A stretch of 6,892 nt of DNA from Deltaproteobacteria bacterium (GTDB lineage: Bacteria; Bdellovibrionota_B; Oligoflexia; Oligoflexales; Bog-1112), in contig JACPKR010000001.1 in assembly GCA_016186945.1 (NCBI GenBank), positions 1-6,892 of the forward strand. The letters are read 5' to 3'. Position 1 is the stretch's first letter. Every line of letters begins with the position of its first letter. Below, in pieces: positions 1 to 6,131 of the stretch. A model generated the notes under the pieces. The model saw nothing but the letters and a program-made list of their open reading frames with translations. It searched no databases and had not been told where the DNA came from. The translations under genes were made by a program, and so were the position numbers.

Positions 1-305
1 ACGGCTAAAGCCGGGGGATTCCTATATCACTTTAGATACAGCGTTTCACGCCCGAAACGGAGAATGTTCAGCATGGAAGCACCCACTCTCTTAGATGCTA
101 GATTTCACAGGCTCTCGCCTCCCTCTAGCATGCTTGCAGATTAAAACTGCTTTATGTTCGGATGCACTCGTGCAAACTTCCGAACTATTTGCGATCTTAT
201 CCGAATGATACGCTCAAGTCTAGCTGCTATCCTAACGGATTCGCCAGACTCTCACGTTATCGCCTTATATCTCCACGAATGAATTTCGGGGGCATTACGG
301 CGATA
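1..305 (-). ncRNA. Structured non-coding region, probable IS200/IS605-type right end with orphan omega-RNA-like segment
   Basis: No ORF is convincing here, but self-complementary stretches are dense: CGTTTC/GAAACG (42-47 with 54-59), an 8-bp stem 95-102 with 124-131 enclosing AGGC/GCCT (109-112 with 117-120), GCAG/CTGC (136-139 with 147-150), a 7-bp stem 156-162 with 179-185 enclosing TGCA/TGCA, TATC/GATA (198-201 with 207-210) and ATCC/GGAT (229-232 with 237-240). In minus-strand sense the 8-bp stem encloses a GAGA (GNRA) tetraloop. That strand ends in AATCCCCCGGCTTTAGCCG, which matches my memory of IS200/IS605 right ends. There the end hairpin overlaps the 3' part of the TnpB guide RNA. No tnpB reading frame remains on the minus strand, so this is either a tnpB-less element or a decayed remnant. 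The window cuts the terminal hairpin. Alternatives are a HEARO/IscB-type RNA or an unrelated structured RNA. The family assignment is inference; the hairpins are seen directly. Confidence 0.45.
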
Positions 306-306
306 A

Positions 307-618
307 ACGGTAAATTACGTGCGAACCCAAAATTTCTATAAGCCCTTCTGCGATCAAATGAGCTACTGGGCGCCCCATGAATCCAAACTCGAAGTCGACC
401 TGATCTTGACACAAGGGAAGGACCTGATCGCAATAGAACTCAAGTCGGGACAACGCCTTCGTCCAGAGGATTTTGCCGGCATCAACGCTATTTCCGATCT
501 CAGGGGAATCAAACGCCGTATCATCATTTATCAAGGACGCGAGCTGATGAAAAAAGATGGAGTCGAAATTATTCCCATCGCAGATTTTCTCGAAAAACAA
601 ATCCTTCGCACGCTTTGA
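307..618 (+). pseudogene. C-terminal remnant of a DUF4143-type AAA ATPase
   Basis: The frame is open from 307, just after a TAA at 304-306, and encodes about 100 residues ending in TGA (616-618). The first possible start is GTG at 319, with no clear Shine-Dalgarno. The segment YWAPHESKLEVDLIL followed by LIAIELKSG is typical of the C-terminal DUF4143 domain (PD-(D/E)XK fold) of ATPases whose N-terminal part is an AAA_14 domain. From the GTG, the nuclease-like residues are D27, E40 and K42. Whole family members run to roughly 380-450 residues, so the Walker A/B half is missing. The homology stops where the structured region 1-305 begins, which suggests the 5' part was removed or separated by that insertion. 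It is the only plus-strand gene in the window and converges on brnA. Probably non-functional. Confidence 0.65.
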
Positions 619-675
619 CAAGCTTTACCAGCGCCACCGTAATCTCCGTCTAAACTGACCCCAGAATTGTGCCGT

Positions 676-915
676 TCAGGCTCTTTTTAGCCATTTAATC
701 GATTGTTTATCAATGAGTTCACCACTTACATACCTGCACAAAACACTTCCAATAAGTGTCTGATAGGGAATTCCTAAACGCGTCGCCTCTGTCTTCAAAT
801 TTGCAACCAAAGAGCCATCGATCCGAATACTAATCATTGTCTTTGATGCTTCGCGATCTACTTTTGGCTTTCCCGGACGTTTCTTAAGTGTTTTGAGATC
901 ATATTCCTTCTTCAT
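676..915 (-). CDS. brnA: BrnA-like ribbon-helix-helix antitoxin
   Basis: Encodes 79 residues. The basic N-terminus (KTLKKRPGKPKVDRE) precedes a ribbon-helix-helix-like core, ISIRIDGSLVANLKTEATRL, then GIPYQTLIGSVLCRYVSG, which resembles the YQT-x-I motif of BrnA/CopG-type antitoxins. Such proteins dimerise, bind operator DNA with the N-terminal strand and neutralise the partner RNase. I chose the ATG at 915 because AGAAGG lies four bases upstream; an in-frame GTG at 930 would add five residues. The start lies inside brnT: the brnT stop codon (899-901) overlaps the first 17 bases of this gene, which implies translational coupling. The order toxin then antitoxin matches brnTA operons. In these systems the antitoxin represses the operon, but the native promoter side is altered here by the element at 1185-1328. 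Confidence 0.75.
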   Translation of the reverse strand: MKKEYDLKTLKKRPGKPKVDREASKTMISIRIDGSLVANLKTEATRLGIPYQTLIGSVLCRYVSGELIDKQSIKWLKRA

Positions 916-1312
916 GCTGCCTTCTCTCACTTTTGGTTACTGTTCTGGCTGATAGAATACGAATTACCTCTCTTCCCCCACTAGCTCGCTCGCAAAATAC
1001 CACTAACAAAATTTTTTGTGCAGTCGAGGATCCAATCCTTATGAAACGATCTTCGACTTCACTGTGCTCAGGATCAAAAAATTCGATCGCCCTTTGATCG
1101 GCCCAAATAGTTTGAGCCTCATCAAACCAAATCCCATGCTTACGATGGTTCGTTCTATTCTTCTTTTCGTCCCAACATATGACCGTAATGCGTAAGCCAA
1201 CCGGGGCAAGGAGGTGGTTTGGAGGAAACTGCGCAGCTGGTTCCTCCAAGAAATCCGGGGGAGGCGACGCTTCACTCGCCCCCCCAAACCCCCCTCTCCC
1301 TATTTGCCCCAA
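899..1312 (-). CDS. brnT: BrnT-family toxin (RelE-like RNase), 5' end disrupted by a MITE
   Basis: The homologous part is about 93 residues, starting near base 1180, with the BrnT signature WDEKKNRTNHRKHGIWFDEA at its N-terminus and REVIRILSARTVTKSERR near the C-terminus. BrnT proteins are small RNases of the RelE fold that inhibit translation and are held by BrnA. The start is a problem: before the conserved WD the in-frame codons are GTC ATA TGT TGG, with no ATG, GTG or TTG. The frame stays open through the inserted 144-bp element, and the first standard starts are TTG codons at 1312 and, further in, at residue 22 of that extension, giving a low-complexity Gly/Pro-rich leader. Neither has a good Shine-Dalgarno. 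The coordinates give the longest frame from TTG 1312. The gene may use a rare start (ATA or ATT), be expressed as a fusion, or be silenced. The body shows no stop or frameshift. Confidence 0.65.
   Translation of the reverse strand: MGQIGRGGFGGASEASPPPDFLEEPAAQFPPNHLLAPVGLRITVICWDEKKNRTNHRKHGIWFDEAQTIWADQRAIEFFDPEHSEVEDRFIRIGSSTAQKILLVVFCERASGGREVIRILSARTVTKSERRQHEEGI
1176..1184. repeat. Target-site duplication, brnT-side copy
   Basis: CATATGACC directly abuts the inverted repeat that begins at 1185 and is identical to 1329-1337. On the minus strand it reads GGTCATATG and covers the brnT codons GTC ATA TG(T). Confidence 0.8.
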
Positions 1313-1328
1313 GTGGCTTACGCATTAC
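1185..1328. mobile_element. 144-bp MITE-like element with 15-bp perfect terminal inverted repeats
   Basis: The left end GTAATGCGTAAGCCA (1185-1199) is the exact reverse complement of the right end (1314-1328). After a 3-base mismatch the similarity continues for seven bases (GGGGCAA on each arm), so each arm is about 25 bp. The element is flanked by perfect 9-bp direct repeats CATATGACC. Inside are two hairpins: TTGGAGGAA/TTCCTCCAA (1219-1227 with 1241-1249), and GGGGG-A-GGCGA paired with TCGCC-CCCCC (1257-1267 with about 1276-1285). It has no transposase gene, so it must have been moved in trans. The 9-bp duplication and the end sequence would suit an IS1-type transposase, but that is a guess from memory. 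Its position at the 5' end of brnT changes that gene's start and upstream region. Confidence 0.8.
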
Positions 1329-1337
1329 CATATGACC
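1329..1337. repeat. Target-site duplication, distal copy
   Basis: CATATGACC directly follows the inverted repeat ending at 1328 and is identical to 1176-1184. Joining the two flanks restores a stretch of roughly 55-60 bp between the large lipoprotein gene and brnT, as it was before insertion. Confidence 0.8.
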
Positions 1338-1392
1338 GGCGCTTTCGAGACGTCGGAAATCCAGAAGACGGCTTTCGTGCGTAGGAAGACTA

Positions 1393-3981
1393 CTATTCGG
1401 CAGGTAGGGTCTCCAATACCGATTCAATCGCGGTCCGGTGCGCAGCATTCTTCTCCGCAAGTGTTACGTTAAGCGGGTCGACGGTGTTTTTGTAGGCTTG
1501 GAAGCAAGACTCTGAGGCAAGATCAAGAGCCCCTGCCCAAAGGATTATCCCCATAGTAAGTGCCGCACCAACCAATGTTGCCCCAACACCAAGCGCCACT
1601 TTTGTTTTTGTTCCGCCAAACCTACTCTTACCCGGTGCCGCAGCTGCCGGTTGTGCTTTCCCAATTAGTTCTCTTACTTCGTTTCCCGACAATTCGACGG
1701 AATGAGCGCCGGACCTGATTTTGTACTTTAACCCATTTGTTTCAATCTTAACGTCAGCTTTTAGTTGGTCTGAGTCTAAGAAAACTCCTGACGCCGTGTT
1801 CATCTTTCGATACGCTGCAGTGTTTTGTTTGTCTGCTAAATCAGCAACCAATCCTTCCCTAGCCTTGAGCAGGTCTGATTTACTATATCTTCCAATGTGT
1901 GGTGCAACAAAACCTCTATACGCAAATATGACTCCCACGACTACCCCGACTGCCGCTAATGATAGAGTCATCCAAGCTCCGGCAGCCTTTTTAGCGCCAT
2001 AATCCCCGCCGAGTGTTTCACCTAACTCGCCCAAAAACCTGCTCTCAAAATTACAGAAGCCAGGAATCTTGTCCCTTGCTCTTGCGTCTTTCTCGCAATC
2101 ACTCTCAAGCTGATCTAAAGTAAAGCATCGTCCGATCTTACCGTCTTTTTCTAAAAAACAGGCTCTGCTATCATTACTTTCACCAGCTTCATTTTGAAAG
2201 ACAACCTCGGTGGGTATGTCCTTTGTAACACAAACGTCGCTTTCAATCGTTACATCTTCACCTGCAGGGCAGAATCTCACCTGAAGCGGATGTTCTATGT
2301 CTTTGTCCTTCTCCTCCCAGTCAAACCACACGCAGCCCTCTAAGTCTTCGGAGCAGCCCTCCTTGCCTTGAAAGCTGTACTTAAGTCCTAGCGCCGACAC
2401 TGAATTGCTCGATGTCAGCTTGCCGTCTGTTCCTCGAATGCAAGCGCGAAAACTGAATGTTTGGCCCCCATATTTGCCTGAGGAGTAGGTGAACGAGGTA
2501 GTTGAGGTTAACATCGTCGATGAAACCACTAATACTTCTGTACCGTCGAGACAATTTCCGGCAGGGGCAGCTTCTCCTTCTTTTACTCGAATAACGAGCG
2601 AGTCATAGAGGGACGTGTCTGCTGGCCGCGTCCAGGCCAAGTTGACAGTACCGATCTTCGTCCCGGTCGTAGCTGTGAATGTTAGCAGCGCAGGCGGAGC
2701 GCCAGGAAGAGTAGGGGCGGCAGCCGCTGCTGCGGATGAAGTTGTGTTGGAAGCTGTCAGTTTTCCCTCAACACTTTCTATACAAGCTCGAAACGAATGG
2801 GTGCTGCCGTCGGTCGTTCCACTTAGGTAAGTGTAGGACGTATCGCTGATAGGAGCATCTTTCGTGAAAATGACGGTACCATCGGAGCAGCTATCTGCGG
2901 GCGCAACCTTGCCGGCCAAGGCTCTGATGCTGAGACTTGCGTAGGTGGACGTGTCGCTGGGAAGCGTCCAGCTCAGGTTGATTTCCCCCGCATTTACTCC
3001 CGCACTTGCGACAAAACCCTTCAATGCAGGAGCTGCCTGTAGCACCTGGGCTGCTGCGACTTCAGCAACTGCAGGCGGTGGAAGTGGTTCTTCCGCAGGG
3101 AGGGGGGTCGGCGCAGGGAAGGTCGGACAGCCCGTGCCTGCTGCGAGTTCTAACTTGCCTTGCTCTTTCATCGCATTGAATTCGTCCATCATCGCTTGAC
3201 GCTGTTCGTCCAGTGCCTGGATCGCGTAGGGGTTTGTTAGGATGTTCAAATAAAACGTGGGGCGGTCAACAAAATCCTGAGCGATAGAAAAGAGGGTCTT
3301 TTCGTTGTTGTCCGTCAGCGAGTTATAGTCTCCGACACATTGAAGGAGTGTCTTCGAAGCATTGACAACGTCTCCCGTTAATTTACTAAGGTCTGCGCGC
3401 AAGCCGTTGATTTCTGCAAAAAGCGGTGACATCGGATTGCCCTTAGCAGGTGCTGGCCGGTTGAAGGTCGTTCTCAGGGTGTTACCACAGGCTTGTTTGC
3501 CTTCCTCCACGCGGTAAGGTTCAACACATGCCTGAGCTTCGATATTTAGCTGGCCCGTGTATTCCGGTGGCAGAAACATGATGTCCTGGTCGGATCCCAT
3601 CCGTCCCGAAAAGCACTTGGTGGGATCAGAAGAAAGGCAGACTTTGAATTTCCTATAATCACATGCATAGTCGATGTTCGCTTCCGTTGCTTCTTCGCAT
3701 ACAGCTGTCAGGATGAGCGCAGTTTCTATGTTGGAATAGCCTAGTGCATTCGCCGTCAGACTGCTCAGTTTGACCTTGCTGCCGTCGATCTTTCCGAACA
3801 GGTACAGCCCGGGGGACCCCAAAACTTCCTCGGGATTGGGAGTCGGACAAGGCGGTGGAATATCCGTCAGCTGTGTTGTGGGTGGTTTCGGGGGAGTCGG
3901 AGCTTTTTTAGCTTCACGGCAGTTGCTTAGCGCTAACGCTACGATGATTGTTAGCAGCAGCGGTAGTGGTTTGGTGGCCAT
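1393..3981 (-). CDS. Large modular lipoprotein with two FN3-like repeats and two C-terminal hydrophobic segments
   Basis: Encodes 862 residues from ATG 3981, chosen because GAGAGG lies five bases upstream and the product begins with a lipoprotein signal (MATKPLPLLLTIIVALALSNC, lipid-accepting Cys21; Asn before the Cys is unusual). The frame is open further to 4131, but that part reads through intergenic hairpins and lacks signal-peptide character. Layout: Pro-rich linker (25-50); a Cys-containing region (55-175); a helical region (185-285); a Pro/Ala linker (288-318); two related domains of about 95 residues (319-412 and 432-530) sharing W-T-x-P-x-D-T-S-x-Y, C-x-D-G-T, SFRACI and GKLT-x-SN, like fibronectin III or bacterial Ig-like modules; a domain with eight cysteines (543-643); hydrophobic segments near 667-690 and 795-819; and a charged region between them. 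The reading fits a cell-envelope surface or periplasmic protein. I do not recognise the whole protein and assign no function. Confidence 0.75.
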   Translation of the reverse strand: MATKPLPLLLTIIVALALSNCREAKKAPTPPKPPTTQLTDIPPPCPTPNPEEVLGSPGLYLFGKIDGSKVKLSSLTANALGYSNIETALILTAVCEEATEANIDYACDYRKFKVCLSSDPTKCFSGRMGSDQDIMFLPPEYTGQLNIEAQACVEPYRVEEGKQACGNTLRTTFNRPAPAKGNPMSPLFAEINGLRADLSKLTGDVVNASKTLLQCVGDYNSLTDNNEKTLFSIAQDFVDRPTFYLNILTNPYAIQALDEQRQAMMDEFNAMKEQGKLELAAGTGCPTFPAPTPLPAEEPLPPPAVAEVAAAQVLQAAPALKGFVASAGVNAGEINLSWTLPSDTSTYASLSIRALAGKVAPADSCSDGTVIFTKDAPISDTSYTYLSGTTDGSTHSFRACIESVEGKLTASNTTSSAAAAAAPTLPGAPPALLTFTATTGTKIGTVNLAWTRPADTSLYDSLVIRVKEGEAAPAGNCLDGTEVLVVSSTMLTSTTSFTYSSGKYGGQTFSFRACIRGTDGKLTSSNSVSALGLKYSFQGKEGCSEDLEGCVWFDWEEKDKDIEHPLQVRFCPAGEDVTIESDVCVTKDIPTEVVFQNEAGESNDSRACFLEKDGKIGRCFTLDQLESDCEKDARARDKIPGFCNFESRFLGELGETLGGDYGAKKAAGAWMTLSLAAVGVVVGVIFAYRGFVAPHIGRYSKSDLLKAREGLVADLADKQNTAAYRKMNTASGVFLDSDQLKADVKIETNGLKYKIRSGAHSVELSGNEVRELIGKAQPAAAAPGKSRFGGTKTKVALGVGATLVGAALTMGIILWAGALDLASESCFQAYKNTVDPLNVTLAEKNAAHRTAIESVLETLPAE

Positions 3982-4056
3982 GGTATCCTCTCGTCTTCTC
4001 TTCGCTTTCATACGGGGGACATATCGGTAGTCGGGAGGTGGAACTTTAGGCATGTA

Positions 4057-4148
4057 TGTGGAACCTGCGGTTCCACACCTCCCTTGCGAGGGGGCGACGG
4101 TTCCCTGCGCCAGATTGTCTCCGACGGCCAAAAACCTACGGTTTCTGG
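4057..4148. other. Cluster of short hairpins between fliG and the large lipoprotein gene
   Basis: The 200-base gap between fliG and the lipoprotein start (3982-4181) has no separate gene. It contains TGTGGAACC/GGTTCCACA (4057-4065 with 4069-4077, 3-base loop), CCCT/AGGG (4081-4084 with 4089-4092), GGCG/CGCC (4093-4096 with 4108-4111) and AAACC/GGTTT (4132-4136 with 4140-4144, 3-base loop) closed by CCA/TGG. None is followed by a clean U-run on the minus strand, so a classical terminator is not clear. They may form an mRNA leader structure or processing sites. Directly after the fliG stop, 4161-4182 is almost pure A/T. Confidence 0.5.
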
Positions 4149-4181
4149 ACTTCCCTTTTGAAAATATATTTAAAAATTTTT

Positions 4182-5174
4182 TTAAACGTAGGCACCGGCT
4201 TCGGCTGATATGACAACTTTGCCTTCTTCCTCCAGTTTACGGCAGACTTGGAGTATTTCGTACTGAATCGCTTCGACGTCAGCAAGTTTGACCGCGCCCA
4301 TGGCTTCCATATCTTCCTGCAACATAGTCGCTGCTCGTTCCGACATATTTTTGAAAACCAGGTCTTTGACCGGGTCGGAAGCGGTTTTGAGAGCGACGCG
4401 CCATTTGTCTTGGGGGACCGACTTGACCACTTCCTGAATGCTCTTGTCGTCGAGTTTTGCAAGGTCGTCGAAAACGAACATAAGTTGGCGAATCTGTTCG
4501 GCAAGGTCAGGGTCGCGTTCCTCTAGGCCGTCGAGAAGTTCTTCCTCCGTCGCTTTATCCATGACGTTGAGCATGTCTGCGACGGAGTTTACACCCCCAA
4601 GTTTGTCGGTGGATATGGAACCCATCGCTTGGACTTCCTGACGGAGGACTTCGTCGATTTCGTCTATGATTTCGGGAGCTACGGCGTCCAGGTTGGCAAC
4701 TCGGAACAGAACCTCCACATGCAGCGACTCAGGCAGAACCTTGAGCGTTTCCGCAAACTTAACGGGGTCCAAGTGAGCGAGAATAAGGGCGATCGTTTGA
4801 GGGTGTTCATTACGAATGAAACCTGCGAGCGTTCTCGGGTCGATCATGGAGAGAGATTCAAGAGTTGCGGAGGCTAGCGACAGTTGGTCGATCAGCTCTT
4901 CAGCTTCTCCCCCTTTGAAGGCTGTGCCCAGAACTTTCTTGGTGTATTCCGACCCCCCGTAGAAGAATTGCTTGTGTTGCTGAAGGATTCCGTAGAATTC
5001 CAGGATGACTTCGTCGACCACATCTTCTTCCAGCCGTCCGAGTCTACTCATGGAGGTACCGATTCGTTTGATTTCAAACTCGTTGAGGTGTTTGAATATT
5101 TCCGCAGAAATCTCTTCCCCGAAAGACAGGAGAAGGATGGCAGCTTTCTGAGCACCGTTAAAAGTCTGGGCCAT
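4182..5174 (-). CDS. fliG: Flagellar motor switch protein FliG
   Basis: Encodes 330 residues, full length (E. coli FliG has 331). FliG sits on the cytoplasmic face of the MS ring, binds FliF through its N-terminal domain and FliM through its middle and C-terminal domains, and takes torque from the MotA stator. Visible landmarks: N-terminal AQKAAILLLSFGEE; the middle-domain EHPQ motif (123-126); a Gly-Gly linker LGGV (192-195); MFVF (232-235); and C-terminal torque-helix charges at K263, R280, E287, D288 and K296, which line up by charge with E. coli K264, R281, D288, D289 and R297. The ATG at 5174 has GAGGAG six bases upstream. Upstream is a 236-base leader with strong hairpins and a candidate promoter. 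No fliF, fliH or fliI is adjacent within the window, so this is an isolated copy, possibly a paralog. Confidence 0.95.
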   Translation of the reverse strand: MAQTFNGAQKAAILLLSFGEEISAEIFKHLNEFEIKRIGTSMSRLGRLEEDVVDEVILEFYGILQQHKQFFYGGSEYTKKVLGTAFKGGEAEELIDQLSLASATLESLSMIDPRTLAGFIRNEHPQTIALILAHLDPVKFAETLKVLPESLHVEVLFRVANLDAVAPEIIDEIDEVLRQEVQAMGSISTDKLGGVNSVADMLNVMDKATEEELLDGLEERDPDLAEQIRQLMFVFDDLAKLDDKSIQEVVKSVPQDKWRVALKTASDPVKDLVFKNMSERAATMLQEDMEAMGAVKLADVEAIQYEILQVCRKLEEEGKVVISAEAGAYV

Positions 5175-5192
5175 AGTCTGCTCCTCGAGTTT

Positions 5193-5229
5193 ATAGTATT
5201 CAAGATAGTCAATTTTGGGAAAAACTTTT
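5193..5229. repeat. 37-bp intergenic repeat, copy 1 (upstream of fliG)
   Basis: Matches 6745-6781 at 35 of 37 positions; the differences are at 5208 (G versus A) and 5216 (T versus G). It begins ATAGTATTCAAGATA and ends GGGAAAAACTTTT. Its right part is the left arm of the hairpin at 5217-5247. It ends 18 bases upstream of the fliG start codon. Confidence 0.8.
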
Positions 5230-5247
5230 TGAAAAAAGTTCTTTCCC
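5217..5247. other. Hairpin A in the fliG leader
   Basis: GGGAAAAACTTTT (5217-5229) pairs with AAAAGTTCTTTCCC (5234-5247), 13 pairs with one bulged base and a loop of about four bases. The A/T runs lie inside the stem, so it is not a classical terminator. It could act as an RNA leader structure or be a remnant of a palindromic repeat. Confidence 0.6.
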
Positions 5248-5296
5248 CAAGCCCCTTTTCAAAAACTTCAATATCTAAAGTTTTTTTGGGGGAGGC

Positions 5297-5334
5297 GTGG
5301 AGGGGAACTTTTTTTCAAAAAAGGTCCTCTCCAC
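5297..5334. terminator. Hairpin B, strong stem-loop between rnhA and fliG
   Basis: Eighteen bases (5297-5314) face eighteen (5317-5334), with one G-T wobble and one A-G mismatch, closed by a very short loop. The outer half is GC-rich (GTGGAGGGGA) and the inner half is T6/A6. It lies about 77 bases past the rnhA stop on the minus strand and could terminate the upstream operon, but the U-run is within the stem, so the terminator call is tentative. It could equally be a leader structure of fliG. Confidence 0.4.
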
Positions 5335-5352
5335 AAATTCTATTTCTCAAAT

Positions 5353-5361
5353 ATTATAGCA
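5353..5361 (-). promoter_or_regulatory. Candidate extended -10 promoter for fliG
   Basis: On the minus strand the sequence reads TGCTATAAT, a perfect TATAAT with the TGn extension used by sigma-70-type promoters lacking a good -35. No convincing -35 lies 16-18 bases upstream. A start about seven bases downstream would give a fliG leader near 170 nt containing hairpins B and A. The region is AT-rich, so chance occurrence is possible. Confidence 0.35.
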
Positions 5362-5410
5362 ATACTGGAGAGGCAAGGGGGAGGTGAGGAAATTGACAAG
5401 AAGAAAGATC

Positions 5411-6118
5411 CTAAGCTAAGCCCCATTGGCGTAAGATGTCTTGTTCTTCTTTTGCGGAAAGTGCCTTTTTGAATTTGGCCCCTGAAACACCTTTGACTCG
5501 CTGGGCACATTCTTCCCAGTTCGTGTGTTTTTCCACAACTCCATCAACGAGGCTCAGGTAGGAGTAGGCTTTTTTACCTTTCGATCGCACTTGCTTCTCA
5601 GCACCCTTCAACGAGAGAAGGTCGACGTCGTAATCTTTCGACGGTCCCTTCCAGAGTTCCACGCGCTTTTGTGCAGCGAAAGTGCTGGCAATGGCGTCCG
5701 CTCGTTCGTTTCCAGGAACTCCGGAATGTCCGTAGATATGCTTCCAGAAAATCCTATGGGTGTGTTCCCTTCTTCTGACCAGGGCGAGGAGTTTTTCCCA
5801 CAAGTCGCGATTCGCAACGTCATGACCCCCTGAGTTCTTCCAGTCCTTTCGCACCCAGGTGTGGACCCAGTTTGTGATCCCTTGCAGTACATACGACGAG
5901 TCGAGGTGGAAGGTCAGATCGCCGATTTCCGGTTCCAACTCTTTCAGAGTCTCTTCAACCGCCGTCAATTCCATGCGATTATTTGTGGTCTTTGCTTCAT
6001 AGCCTCCGATTTCCTTCACTTCCTGAGAGGGAAGCAGGATGACCGCACCCCAACCGCCTGGACCTGGGTTGCCCAGGCAGGCACCGTCTGCAAAAACGAT
6101 GATGGACGAAGGCGGCAT
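5411..6118 (-). CDS. rnhA: Ribonuclease HI with a C-terminal viroplasmin-like domain
   Basis: Encodes 235 residues. It degrades the RNA strand of RNA:DNA hybrids (R-loops, primers) in the cytoplasm. The catalytic set is complete: D11 in FADGACLGNPGPGGWG, E50 in NNRMEL, D73 in LDSSYV, H131 in YGHSG and D141 in NERADAIA, matching E. coli D10, E48, D70, H124 and D134. The core ends near residue 150, while E. coli RnhA has 155 residues. A further 85 residues follow: a linker, then AYSYLSLVDGVVEKHTNWEE and CAQRVKGVSGAKFKKA (about 184-233), which resemble the caulimovirus viroplasmin/RNase H hybrid-binding domain. That domain is normally N-terminal, for example in eukaryotic RNase H1. The ATG at 6118 has AGGAG five bases upstream; an earlier frame start at 6256 overlaps the upstream gene and lacks homology. 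The gap to the upstream gene is 13 bases, so the two are probably co-transcribed. Confidence 0.92.
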   Translation of the reverse strand: MPPSSIIVFADGACLGNPGPGGWGAVILLPSQEVKEIGGYEAKTTNNRMELTAVEETLKELEPEIGDLTFHLDSSYVLQGITNWVHTWVRKDWKNSGGHDVANRDLWEKLLALVRRREHTHRIFWKHIYGHSGVPGNERADAIASTFAAQKRVELWKGPSKDYDVDLLSLKGAEKQVRSKGKKAYSYLSLVDGVVEKHTNWEECAQRVKGVSGAKFKKALSAKEEQDILRQWGLA

Positions 6119-6131
6119 GAGAACTCCTGTG

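Noticed and set aside
1-305. tmRNA, RNase P RNA or rRNA as the identity of the structured region.
   Set aside because: None of the conserved landmarks of these RNAs that I know could be found on either strand.
295-621. Minus-strand frame of 108 codons opposite the ATPase remnant.
   Set aside because: The plus-strand frame has clear DUF4143 motifs; the opposite frame has none and looks like a shadow.
644-670. TCTAAACTGACCCCAGAATT-like stretch resembling the end of some insertion sequences.
   Set aside because: Only a faint memory match, with no partner inverted repeat or target duplication nearby.
3982-4131. N-terminal 50-residue extension of the large lipoprotein.
   Set aside because: It reads through hairpins, would place the signal peptide internally, and the ATG at 3981 has a good ribosome site.
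4136-4504. A 122-codon minus-strand frame at the 3' end of fliG.
   Set aside because: It lies almost wholly inside fliG in another frame; its composition is shadow-like and it has no recognisable motif.
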